Of a DNA stretch of 64,000 bases, positions 33,438 to 41,779 are shown in pieces (position 1 is the first letter of the stretch; each line of letters opens with the position of its first letter). The position numbers and the translations under genes were made by a program. This stretch comes from Ruegeria sp. HKCCD7303. Lineage in GTDB: Bacteria > Pseudomonadota > Alphaproteobacteria > Rhodobacterales > Rhodobacteraceae. The stretch covers positions 1-64,000 of the forward strand of contig NZ_WVRE01000012.1 of NCBI RefSeq assembly GCF_013111185.1. The letters run 5' to 3'. The notes beneath the pieces were generated by a model. The model was not told the DNA's origin. It did no database searches and was given only the letters and a program-made list of their open reading frames with translations.

Positions 33438-34379
33438 TCATTCGAATTCCATTTGTTCAAATACTCGCCCGGCATTTTTTGTCGCCAGTTCCTCAAACGT
33501 GTCCAAATGGGCGAAAGGTGATTGATCGACATAGTAAGCCTCGGTCAGATCGCCGCCGGCATCCATATGCTCTTTGATCTTGCCGCGCAGATAGATCAGG
33601 TAGTCGCGTGTATAACGGCGCACCTGATCCATGTTCGTCGGATGACCATGTCCGGGGATGACGTATGTGGCTCCCAAAGCTTCGAACTCGTTGTCCCAGG
33701 TCTCAAGCCAATCCGCAGTATAGGTCTCTTGAAAGATCGGTAGCATTCGCTCGTGAAACGCCATGTCACCCGCGATGACAAGGCTTTGGTTCGGCAGCCA
33801 AACCGATATATCACCGGGGCTATGGGCCGGCCCGAGATATTTGGCCTCAATCCGGAAATCACCCATTTCAACAACGTATTCATCCTCGAATGTCTCGGTT
33901 GGGCCTGCCAGGACGGTTCCTTCCGCCTTGTCCTGATTGTACCGTTGCATTCCTTCAAGGATCTGAGAGCCATATTCCTCGAATTCAGCCGCAGCATCCG
34001 AATGGGCGATGATCGGAATACCGAGCTCTGACCAGTATGCGTTGCCAAGCATCGCGTGCCCCTGACCATTCTCGTTGAAGACAAGCTTAACCGGCTGATC
34101 CGTGATTGCCTGAATTTCTTGGTGAAGCGCTTCAGCAAGCCCATAGGCCGCGCCGCCGTTTATAACGACCACGCCCTCCCCGGTTACGATAAAACTGAGA
34201 TTGTTGTTATGACCAGAGTTCTCGTAGGTCGGCGGTGCGGTTGCACCAATGGCGGAATAGACGCCGGGGATGTATTCGACCGGTTTGGAATACAGCACAC
34301 TTTGAGGGTATTGGTCTGCAATATCCTCGCTTGCCCAAGCTTGTGTGCCCAGGGCCAAGACAATCGCCAGCGATCGCAT
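33438..34379 (-). CDS. SoxH-like metallo-beta-lactamase-fold protein with altered metal motif
   Basis: A 313-residue exported protein (signal cut near AWA). It has the MBL fold, but the usual HxHxDH loop reads NENGQGHAML (residues 102-111), so most first-site ligands are replaced. Later ligand motifs remain: GPAHSPGDI, IAGDMAFHE and IPGHGHPTN. It resembles the SoxH-type hydrolases found at the ends of sox clusters, whose substrate is not known. Paired with a second MBL gene 2 nt upstream on the same strand. Confidence 0.8.
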   Translation of the reverse strand: MRSLAIVLALGTQAWASEDIADQYPQSVLYSKPVEYIPGVYSAIGATAPPTYENSGHNNNLSFIVTGEGVVVINGGAAYGLAEALHQEIQAITDQPVKLVFNENGQGHAMLGNAYWSELGIPIIAHSDAAAEFEEYGSQILEGMQRYNQDKAEGTVLAGPTETFEDEYVVEMGDFRIEAKYLGPAHSPGDISVWLPNQSLVIAGDMAFHERMLPIFQETYTADWLETWDNEFEALGATYVIPGHGHPTNMDQVRRYTRDYLIYLRGKIKEHMDAGGDLTEAYYVDQSPFAHLDTFEELATKNAGRVFEQMEFE

Positions 34380-34381
34380 CT

Positions 34382-35305
34382 TTATGGCTCTCCAATGTAC
34401 TTATAGGCAGACCCAGTCTTCTCGACCCGGCCGATTCCACCATTCGGCAGGTGGAAACCAATTGTTTTCATTTGCCCGTGGGAAATCTGATCCAGCAACG
34501 AATTCCGAGTTGCTGCGGCCGCCTGTGGATCCTGATCCGTCCCGCTGGGCCAGTCGGGGCGTTCAAAAGCTACGTGTGGATTTCCCAACGCGTCGCCGAC
34601 AACCATCACGGATTCACTGCTGCTGCGAATTTCAAACGCCATGTGACCGGGCGTGTGTCCATAGCTTGCGCGCGCGGCGATACCGGGAAGGATCTCTTGC
34701 CCGTCGTCAAAGAACGCGACCTGATCCTCAATTGCTGCCATACGCCGCTTTGCGCCTACTGCGAACGCAGCGCGATCTTCTCCAATGGTATCCACTGTTG
34801 AGGGGTTCCACCAATAATCCCACTCATTACGGCCAAAGTGATGCGTAGCGTTCGGGAACAGAAGGTCGTCGAAATCATCCAAAACGCCCCAAATGTGATC
34901 CGGGTGCGCATGGGTGAAGATCACGTGCGAGATGTCTTCGGGCGACAGGTTGGTTGTTTCAAGAGCTTCCAGAAGCTTACCAGAAGTGGGCATGAAATCT
35001 GGCCCAGCTCCCACATCGAACAGCACCGTGTTTTGATCATCTCGATAAAGCGCCACGTTGCACTCTGGCTCGTATTTGGTCGCGTCCACCTTGTAGTTGT
35101 CCAAAAGCTGCCTGAGTTCTGCCTGCGGCATGGCGCCAAAGACCATATCCGGAGGCAAGGACAGGTACCCGTCTGATATGGTTGTCATGCGAGCCGAAGC
35201 ACCGAGTTGTAACTCTGCCCTCACGAACCTGGATTGTACTCCAAGCGCTGCGATACAAGCGGCGCTACACAAGAATCTGCGTCGTGAAAATGCATCTCCA
35301 TTCAT
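34382..35305 (-). CDS. metallo-beta-lactamase-fold hydrolase with Tat signal
   Basis: A 307-residue protein. The ATG at 35305 gives a twin-arginine leader (SRRRFLCSAACIAALG); a TTG at 35311 is also in frame. The full metal motif THAHPDH (131-137) is present, with GHTPGH and VVGDAL downstream, so it should bind two metals. It is oriented with the SoxH-like gene and was probably co-transcribed with it. A SoxR-like palindrome overlaps the promoter region. The substrate is unknown; glyoxalase II or persulfide-type hydrolysis are possible. Confidence 0.85.
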   Translation of the reverse strand: MNGDAFSRRRFLCSAACIAALGVQSRFVRAELQLGASARMTTISDGYLSLPPDMVFGAMPQAELRQLLDNYKVDATKYEPECNVALYRDDQNTVLFDVGAGPDFMPTSGKLLEALETTNLSPEDISHVIFTHAHPDHIWGVLDDFDDLLFPNATHHFGRNEWDYWWNPSTVDTIGEDRAAFAVGAKRRMAAIEDQVAFFDDGQEILPGIAARASYGHTPGHMAFEIRSSSESVMVVGDALGNPHVAFERPDWPSGTDQDPQAAAATRNSLLDQISHGQMKTIGFHLPNGGIGRVEKTGSAYKYIGEP

Positions 35306-35309
35306 ACAC

Positions 35310-35325
35310 AATCAATAAAATGAAT
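35310..35325. promoter_or_regulatory. candidate SoxR operator before the MBL gene pair
   Basis: AATCAATAAAATGAAT matches the soxX palindrome at 12 of 16 positions and keeps ATGAAT. It overlaps the start region of the minus-strand MBL gene, so binding there would block that promoter. Confidence 0.45.
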
Positions 35326-35910
35326 GTTTTGATTTGTAAATGAGTAAAGATGCAGATGGATGGAATTCCGCCAAGCTATCTGCGGGCGGGGGCGATTTGC
35401 AGATCAGCTTTTGGTCTCTCCCTTAGGAGCTCACAAGCGAGATTGGATCGCGAATTGTTTTGGGCAATCGGTGCGAATTTCTTTGGGCTGCTGCGCGTAA
35501 AATTTCTAAATGATTTTGAGAAGCGACGCGAACACCTACGCGGCATCCTACACGCTTGTGGGTTTGCACATAACATTTCGTGCACCGCAAAAATTTGCGT
35601 AGTTTGTCCATAGTTTTGCGCTGCGTGATTGTGTGCATTAGCGGTGAATTGAATCAGTTTTGGCGTAGTCGTTGCGGTTATGGTCCTGTGCGTTGCTCGA
35701 TGCCGCAAAGGGCCTCCTTAAGGAACCTTGGATTCTCGCGAAGGTCTGCGATGCGTAGAAAGCGGACTTTGCGAAGTCTAGCTTGAGCCCAAAACGGAAA
35801 TGCACTGAATTCAAGTACAATTGACTTTTGCGGCTTTCGGATAAAAGGGTTGTGAGTTTCCTTCTTTAATTCGAAGTACCCAAAATCATGCCAATGTGGG
35901 AGTGCTGACT
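35326..35910. other. 585-nt intergenic stretch, no gene supported
   Basis: Short overlapping frames on both strands (35350-35613 plus, 35423-35638 minus and others) lack ribosome-binding sites and domains. The right part contains the dispersed repeat word at 35755-35777. The promoter of the SDR gene should lie near the right end. Confidence 0.4.
35755..35777 (+). repeat. dispersed intergenic repeat, copy 2
   Basis: Matches the reverse complement of 5455-5477 at 20 of 23 positions (core GACTTTGC). It lies in a gene-free stretch, like the other copy. Confidence 0.5.
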
Positions 35911-36639
35911 ATGAAAACAGCGGTTGTGACCGGCGCTGCAGGAGGGATGGGTCAGGCCATCTGCCGCCAACTGCGGGCAGATGGGTTCCACGTGTTTGGA
36001 CTGGACCTCAACGAGGAGGGCCTAGGTGAAATGGCAGCGGAGTTAGGTTCGGATTTCACGCCTATCTGCGTTGACTTAACGGATCCCATTGCTATCGCTC
36101 ATACGTTTGATGGAATTAGGTCAGAGTATGGCGGTCTAGATGCTTTGGTAAACAACGCGGGCACCTGCTTCATGTCTGAGTTCCCGCACATTCTGCCCGA
36201 AGAACTCGAACAGCAGATGGCAATCAACTTTAACTCTGCATTCAATTGTTGCCAGCAGGCGGTTCAGTTGATGTTGGAACGCGAAGGCGTCAAGAAGATT
36301 GTAAACATCTCATCGAATGGAGCTTACAATTTCGATGTGTTCGACCCTCCCCATTACCGGGCGTCAAAGGCTGCGATGGATACCCTAACGAAAGACCTCG
36401 CCCGTCGATATGCACATGAAAAAATCTGCGTAAATTCGCTGGCTCCTGCCATGACTGAGACACCGTTGTTCAATGTCTTAACCAAGGACGTCTTGGAGAA
36501 AGCCGTTAGTGCCATGCCGCATGGTCGCGCGATGCTACCTGAGCAAATCGCCTCTTGGGTTGGTTTTCTCATTTCGCCGGCTGGTGACGTTTCCAGTGGA
36601 AATGTGATTGTTCTGAACCAAGGGCGCGACGTCAGATAA
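35911..36639 (+). CDS. short-chain dehydrogenase/reductase
   Basis: A 242-residue classical SDR. ATG 35911 is chosen because GGGAG lies 8 nt upstream; an in-frame GTG at 35896 is less likely. The cofactor motif is TGAAGGMGQAIC (about residues 7-18), followed by NNAG, a catalytic Ser in NISSNGAY and YRASK (Tyr149, Lys153). It has Asp after the second beta strand (GLDLNEEGL), which favours NAD(H) over NADP(H). The substrate is unknown. It is convergent with the lactonase-like gene. Confidence 0.85.
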   Translation: MKTAVVTGAAGGMGQAICRQLRADGFHVFGLDLNEEGLGEMAAELGSDFTPICVDLTDPIAIAHTFDGIRSEYGGLDALVNNAGTCFMSEFPHILPEELEQQMAINFNSAFNCCQQAVQLMLEREGVKKIVNISSNGAYNFDVFDPPHYRASKAAMDTLTKDLARRYAHEKICVNSLAPAMTETPLFNVLTKDVLEKAVSAMPHGRAMLPEQIASWVGFLISPAGDVSSGNVIVLNQGRDVR

Positions 36640-36687
36640 CTCTGAGGTGCGACATCACTTTTTGGGAAAATGGTCCACAGCTTGGGA

Positions 36688-37443
36688 TCAACGGTAGACT
36701 TCTGGAGCTTTCTTCAGAACGGGCCACTGCTTTGGACAATGCCCGTAAATTACAAAGGCATCTCGCTCGGATGCCAGACGCATCAACCTGTCTGCGCTGG
36801 CAATCGCTGAATCCTCGTCCCAAGACCCGGCAAACTTCTCGTCGATTTCTGTTGGTCGGGAAATCGCATCACTGGTTAGTAAAACCGTCCCTGACGGAAG
36901 ATCGACCATTACCGCGATCTGGCCAGGCGCATGACCGGGTGCCATCAAAACGAAGATACCTGGCGCAATCTCTACGTCGTCATCAACAACCAGGTAATCC
37001 TGATCGGGCCATTCCAAAGGCCGCATATCGCCCCAGTACAACGGGCGGGGTAAGGCTCGCTCCGCAGCAGAGATAAGAATTGGACTGCTTGGAAAGTCGC
37101 CCAAAGCGCCGATGTGGTCGATGTGGGTGTGCGTACAAATCTGTAGTGTAATGTCTGACGGAGTAAGCCCGAGTTTTGCCAGTTGTGCGCTTGGCAGGTT
37201 GTCTGGTTCACAATTCAAGACCTCGCCGAACTCGTACAATCGATCTTCTTTGACTGCGGCGTCGGTATCGGTCGCGTATTTTTCGGGAAATCCAGTGTCG
37301 ATGAGTATAGCTTCTCCCAAATCTGTCCGAACGAGAAACCCGCAGATCCCTATGATACGGCCAGTGGAATGGACCTTGAACAGACCGTAGTCCAAAACTG
37401 CTAGGTCAATCGGTCGCCCTTTGACAAATCCCTTTGCTTGCAC
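36688..37443 (-). CDS. N-acyl homoserine lactonase-like MBL hydrolase
   Basis: A 251-residue cytosolic metallo-beta-lactamase-fold protein with THTHIDHIG (His105, His107, Asp109, His110), MAPGHAPGQ, LLTSDAI and IYGHCP, all the ligands of a dinuclear zinc site. The overall pattern, including the IDTGFP segment, fits the AHL lactonase (AttM/AhlD) family, which opens the lactone ring of quorum-sensing signals. Related enzymes act on other lactones, so the substrate is open. It diverges from the aminotransferase gene across 41 nt; they may form a pathway. Confidence 0.75.
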   Translation of the reverse strand: MQAKGFVKGRPIDLAVLDYGLFKVHSTGRIIGICGFLVRTDLGEAILIDTGFPEKYATDTDAAVKEDRLYEFGEVLNCEPDNLPSAQLAKLGLTPSDITLQICTHTHIDHIGALGDFPSSPILISAAERALPRPLYWGDMRPLEWPDQDYLVVDDDVEIAPGIFVLMAPGHAPGQIAVMVDLPSGTVLLTSDAISRPTEIDEKFAGSWDEDSAIASADRLMRLASERDAFVIYGHCPKQWPVLKKAPEVYR

Positions 37444-37484
37444 AGACTCTCTCCCGGATTAACTAAAAGGATTTTGAGTAGAGC

Positions 37485-38603
37485 ATGAAAGTCAAGATAC
37501 ACACACTTTTTCAATACCTACTGGATACCACAGAAGCGGATCCAGATGCCTTCATTGGGTTTTCCTTGTCCGCGTCGCCGCTTTTGGGTGAGTTCATGGA
37601 TGCGCTGGATCCAGCGCTGCCGTTGGATTGGAACCAAAAGAGCTTTCGGGGTCTGCCTGCTTTACGACGACATGTCTTGGACCGCGCTGGCTTGTCTGAT
37701 GTTTGCAAGCCAGACGACGTCCTGATCACCGCTGGCGCAGCAGAAGCCAATTATCTTGCATTCATGCAATTGGTCCAACCGGGCGACGAAGTCGTAACGG
37801 AACGCCCGGGCTGGCCACAAGCGGGCGTATTGGCAGAGGCAGTTGGCGCGACGCTAAAAGTTGTCGACCGAGAAGAAAGCTCTGGTTGGGTATTGCCGCT
37901 AGACGAAGTTGAGTCCGCAGTAACAGCGCGCACGCGGCTCATCTTTATAACCAACCCCAATAACCCCACCGGGCAGTTGATGACACAAGCAGAGCTGGAA
38001 AGGCTTGTCCAAATTGCAGATCGCGTCGGCGCTTGGCTGGTTGTTGACGAGGTTTACGCGGGATTGGAGTGGGACGGGTCTCGCGCCCCTTCGATCGCCG
38101 GTTTGTATCCTAGGGGTATCACGACGGGCAGCGTTTCCAAGGCATTGGGTCTTCAAGGGCTGCGCACCGGCTGGATGATATGCCGTGATCCTGATCTGAT
38201 TTGGGACGCTATTGTTCTGCGGGAAAACTCTAGCGAGATTATGAATATTCTCGGCGAAGTTATTGCCGAAATTGCCCTGCGGCCTGACCGATACAATCAG
38301 GCTATAAAAACTGCGCGGGCAGCAGGGATTGAGACACTGGAAAGCCTTGATCGGTATGTTGCCGATCAGCCCCGCCTGAATTGGGTCAAACCTCAGGCTG
38401 GATTGATTGGATTGGCACGGCTCGACGGGATTGATGGCGATGTTTTTGCCAAACGCTTGCTCGCCGATCCCTATCGGACATTTCTTTTGCCGGGCTCGTC
38501 TTACGGGATGCAAAACCACATCCGACTGGGTGTGGGGGGAGGGGCTGCTGCCAACCTTGACCTTGGCCTAGAGCGCATGGGCGAACTGTTGGCGAACTGG
38601 TAG
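37485..38603 (+). CDS. PLP-dependent class I/II aminotransferase
   Basis: A 372-residue fold-type I aminotransferase. Visible features: ITAGAAEANYLAFMQLVQPG near residue 85, FITNPNNPTGQL near residue 158, VVDEVYAGLEW near residue 186 and the Schiff-base lysine in GSVSKALGLQGLRTGW (Lys219), with the phosphate-binding Arg. The amino donor and acceptor are unknown. It is divergent from the lactonase-like gene over 41 nt, so regulation may be shared. Confidence 0.85.
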   Translation: MKVKIHTLFQYLLDTTEADPDAFIGFSLSASPLLGEFMDALDPALPLDWNQKSFRGLPALRRHVLDRAGLSDVCKPDDVLITAGAAEANYLAFMQLVQPGDEVVTERPGWPQAGVLAEAVGATLKVVDREESSGWVLPLDEVESAVTARTRLIFITNPNNPTGQLMTQAELERLVQIADRVGAWLVVDEVYAGLEWDGSRAPSIAGLYPRGITTGSVSKALGLQGLRTGWMICRDPDLIWDAIVLRENSSEIMNILGEVIAEIALRPDRYNQAIKTARAAGIETLESLDRYVADQPRLNWVKPQAGLIGLARLDGIDGDVFAKRLLADPYRTFLLPGSSYGMQNHIRLGVGGGAAANLDLGLERMGELLANW

Positions 38604-38791
38604 ACATAAGACACACATTTCGGTTTCTCGGTCTGCAACGCCGGTCAAAAAATGCCGTCCGCTCAAAGCTGATACTAAGCTCAATTGTGGTGCAAGTTCA
38701 CCCGCCATGTGCTGACAGCTTTTCTGCTAGAATAGCGTTGGTCGCGCGCTAGTTCGAAGATGGAACAACCGATTCATAACCAAGGTTCGAA

Positions 38792-39265
38792 ATGACAGGT
38801 TGGACAACTGAAAACGTCCAAGACTATCCGCGACCACCTGCGCTACGGGCTGTACCCCATCGGGTGCGGATCGAACTCGGCGGTCAAACCATCGTGGAGA
38901 CCGATCAGGCGTTTCAGGTTCTCGAAACCCATCACGCCCCTACGTATTATATCCCGCCGCAAGACATTGATGCCGTTCTGACAAAGACCTCGGGTAAATC
39001 GTACTGCGAGTGGAAGGGTGTTGCGAGCTACTGGGACGTTCAGAGCGGGGCGGCCGCGGCAAAGAAAGCTGCGTGGAGTTATGCTGCACCAACCACCAGA
39101 TTTGAACAGATTAAGGGCTATCTCGCCTTTTACGCCGGACTTATGGACGCTTGTTTTGTTGGTGAGTACCGGGTGATCCCGCAACCCGGGGACTTCTATG
39201 GAGGCTGGGTCACCGAAAACTTGAAGGGTCGCATCAAAGGTGCTCCGGGAACGGAATTTTGGTGA
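38792..39265 (+). CDS. DUF427 domain protein
   Basis: A 157-residue protein with the DUF427 pattern: GGQTIVETDQAFQVLETHHA, YYIPPQDID, CEWKGVASYWDV and the end DFYGGWVTENLKG. The structure-based view of the family is a small beta-sandwich; no activity has been established. Four nucleotides separate its stop from the in-frame TTG of the next gene, so it is likely the first gene of a two-gene unit with the ABC1 protein. Confidence 0.88.
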   Translation: MTGWTTENVQDYPRPPALRAVPHRVRIELGGQTIVETDQAFQVLETHHAPTYYIPPQDIDAVLTKTSGKSYCEWKGVASYWDVQSGAAAAKKAAWSYAAPTTRFEQIKGYLAFYAGLMDACFVGEYRVIPQPGDFYGGWVTENLKGRIKGAPGTEFW

Positions 39266-39271
39266 GTATTG

Positions 39272-40591
39272 ATGACCGACCCTAAAACCTCGCCTTCCCC
39301 TTTGGCTGTTCCTACAAGCCGTTTGGTCCGTGTTGCCGGTTTGAGCGGCATGACGGCAGGCATTGCGGGGAACGTGGCAGTCCGCGCGCTAAGAGAGATC
39401 GGTCGCGGTGCGCGACCCGATATGCGTGGTTTGCTGATGACACCCGGCAACGTGACACGCGTTGCGGATCAGCTTGCGCGTATGCGTGGGGCCGCGATGA
39501 AGGTGGGTCAGTTGATTTCGATGGATGCAGGTGAGGTCTTGCCGTCTGAACTGGCTGACATCATGGCGCGACTGCGAGATCAGGCGCATTTCATGCCGCC
39601 GAAACAATTGCGTGACGTCCTGAACCGAGCCTGGGGTCCAGATTGGCGAAAATCCTTCCAAGCCTTCGATGTAAGGCCCATAGCGGCAGCGAGTATCGGG
39701 CAAGTACATCGTGCGACATTGAAAGACGGGCGCGATGTGGCGATCAAAGTGCAGTATCCGGGAATAGCTCGTAGTATCGACAGCGATGTGGCCAATGTCG
39801 CGACTCTGGTTCGCATGTCAGGTTTGCTTCCCAAGAGCTTTGATCTGGATCCGTATATCCAAGAGGCGCGAAGTCAACTGCATGAAGAAACCGATTATGA
39901 ACGCGAGGGACAGCACCTGCGCCACTTTGCTGACCTCTTGCAGAATGATGAAGCGTTTGAAATCCCGGAGTTCTATCCAGATTGGAGCACGCCAGAAGTT
40001 CTAACGATGTCCTTTCTGGAAGGTCGCCCTATCGAAGCCGTGGGTGATGCGACCAGCGAGGACCGCAATCGAGTCTCAGAAGCCTTGGTCCAGCTCACGC
40101 TGCGCGAGGTTTTCGAGTTCGGGATCATGCAAAGCGATCCGAATTTTGCCAACTACCGATACAACCCATCCAATGGAAAAATCAGTCTCTTGGATTTTGG
40201 CGCGGCACGCGCACTGCAACCATCTGCAATAGATGGATATGTGGATCTGTTGCGCGCCGGTTTGCTTGAAGACGGTGCGGCGCTTCGTAAGGCTGCCATA
40301 CAACTGAAGCTTATTGAAGGTGATGGCCCATTTGACGACCGAATCCTTGGAATGATCCGCAGCGTTTTTGACGCAATCCTATCCGCGAATGAATTTGATT
40401 TTTCTGATCGAACGCTCTCCAACCACCTGAACAAAGAAAGTATGGCCCTGGCCGCGGCCGGGTATATCCCGCCCCAGCTGCCAATGGACATTCTTTACCT
40501 TCAGCGAAAGATTGGGGGTATGTTCTTATTAGCCACGCGATTAAACGCCTCGCTTCCCGTGAAGACGCTTCTTGAAAAGTACGTCATCTGA
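39272..40591 (+). CDS. ABC1/UbiB-family kinase-like protein
   Basis: A 439-residue protein. The ABC1 signature MKVGQLISMDAGEVLPSEL (about residues 75-93) holds the KxGQ motif that marks the family. IAAASIGQVHRATLKDGRD is the nucleotide loop, VAIKVQYPG the catalytic lysine, and LLDFGAAR the DFG motif. UbiB/COQ8-type proteins act in ubiquinone synthesis or lipid handling; this one is shorter than UbiB and lacks its C-terminal membrane helices. ATG 39272 is preferred over TTG 39269. Confidence 0.85.
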   Translation: MTDPKTSPSPLAVPTSRLVRVAGLSGMTAGIAGNVAVRALREIGRGARPDMRGLLMTPGNVTRVADQLARMRGAAMKVGQLISMDAGEVLPSELADIMARLRDQAHFMPPKQLRDVLNRAWGPDWRKSFQAFDVRPIAAASIGQVHRATLKDGRDVAIKVQYPGIARSIDSDVANVATLVRMSGLLPKSFDLDPYIQEARSQLHEETDYEREGQHLRHFADLLQNDEAFEIPEFYPDWSTPEVLTMSFLEGRPIEAVGDATSEDRNRVSEALVQLTLREVFEFGIMQSDPNFANYRYNPSNGKISLLDFGAARALQPSAIDGYVDLLRAGLLEDGAALRKAAIQLKLIEGDGPFDDRILGMIRSVFDAILSANEFDFSDRTLSNHLNKESMALAAAGYIPPQLPMDILYLQRKIGGMFLLATRLNASLPVKTLLEKYVI

Positions 40592-40765
40592 ACGACCACA
40601 ATTTACTCCAAACCAGCAAGCCGAACAATTACAAACCAGTGTCACCGATATGCGCGACCAACCCAAAACAATGCGCAAGTGCGATGCGAATGTTGCCAGG
40701 CTCGGGTTCGAGAACCCCTTTGACGAACCAAACCCGGCTTTAGAAATGACCATCGTGTAAGTTGA

Positions 40766-41212
40766 TCACGTCGACGAACCCGTCCTGTTAACCGGCTCCG
40801 CTCCGACCCGATACGCGATCCTCGAAAACGTCGGCCTTAGGGGCAGGAAAATCCGGTATGCAAGCTCTAGCAGAGGCGTTACCCCCGGAATGCTTGCCAC
40901 ACGTGCTAGCCAACGCCATTTGGGTAAAGTGCCCCAGAGTTCCGTGAACCCGCGCGCACCGGATACAAGTTCTCCATCTGGTCGACGCACAGTGAATCGA
41001 TCCATTGCTTCTTGCCGCGTTAGATTTGCATCAATAAGAGCATTGGATTTTGAAACGTCAACGAACCGCACACGTTCAGCGCCCTCGCAAGAAGCATAGT
41101 GCCTGATCTCAACGGAGCAAAGTGGGCAAGATCCGTCGTAGTACACCGTAGTAAGAGATTGACCGGCATCATCAGATGTGAGCGCAACCTCATCATTATC
41201 CGAATTGTACAT
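40766..41212 (-). CDS. DCC-family thiol-disulfide oxidoreductase (DUF393)
   Basis: A 148-residue protein from ATG 41212, chosen because AAGG lies about 9 nt upstream; frames from 41245 or 41299 are also open. The DCC motif is TVYYDGSCPLCSVEIRHY, with CxxC near residue 31. The following FVDVSKSNAL and GARGFTELWGTLP are typical of DUF393. A membrane-associated hydrophobic tail follows. The family is thought to do thiol-disulfide exchange. It often sits near photolyase or stress genes, and here it lies just upstream of and divergent from the cryptochrome operon. Confidence 0.8.
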   Translation of the reverse strand: MYNSDNDEVALTSDDAGQSLTTVYYDGSCPLCSVEIRHYASCEGAERVRFVDVSKSNALIDANLTRQEAMDRFTVRRPDGELVSGARGFTELWGTLPKWRWLARVASIPGVTPLLELAYRIFLPLRPTFSRIAYRVGAEPVNRTGSST

Positions 41213-41779
41213 TTTGTTTGGCCTTGTCTCTTGGGTTTCGCCCATACGTTCGCAAGAGCTAGCGCAAAAACCGAAGAAACGAGGGGTCACCAGCTGCACT
41301 CAGGTGCGTTATGAAGCCGCAACTAAGGATGCTGTCAGCCAAACTTAACGCTTTGGACGCGCAAACAAGATGGTTCTGTTTGAATATTGCTTTCTCTCGT
41401 TTGCAGTGATCTGGGGGTGAATGGTTTGGGGTGCACTGCCAAGAATGCCGACGCTGCTTTGCAGCGTAAAGTTCGTCGGGGTGGTCTCTTTAACGTGTGC
41501 TCAGAAATCAGACGTTCGAACAAAGTAGAGTTTGGCTAACCCGTTTCTTTGCTTGGTGTTTTAGAGCTCGGAGCCGTCACTATTCGATTTCACGTTTGCC
41601 TAGGTCCCGTACTCCTGGCCAAGCTCTCATCAGTGAGTTCGCGGCAACTTCCGACCTTCAAGTGCCTAAGGCCAATTGCGTCTGTGCAAATGCCACGTCA
41701 ACAGCGAAATGCGGAGGAGATTGGAACAAAGATCCATTGTTTGCGGCCATGCGTACAATATTTGAAAAACGGAGGTATC
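41213..41779. other. divergent promoter region of the cryptochrome operon
   Basis: The 567 nt between the DCC gene and the cryptochrome start contain no supported gene. The cryptochrome frame is open upstream to 41549, but the sequence there has no photolyase homology and no ribosome-binding site. No clear sigma-factor promoter could be named. Confidence 0.4.

Noticed and set aside
40572..40760. 62-codon frame after the ABC1 gene
   Set aside because: Overlaps the upstream gene, lacks a ribosome-binding site and recognisable features; cannot be excluded but not supported.
41549..41779. N-terminal extension of the cryptochrome frame
   Set aside because: Photolyase homology begins exactly after GTG 41780, which has GGAGG in front; the 77 upstream codons look random.
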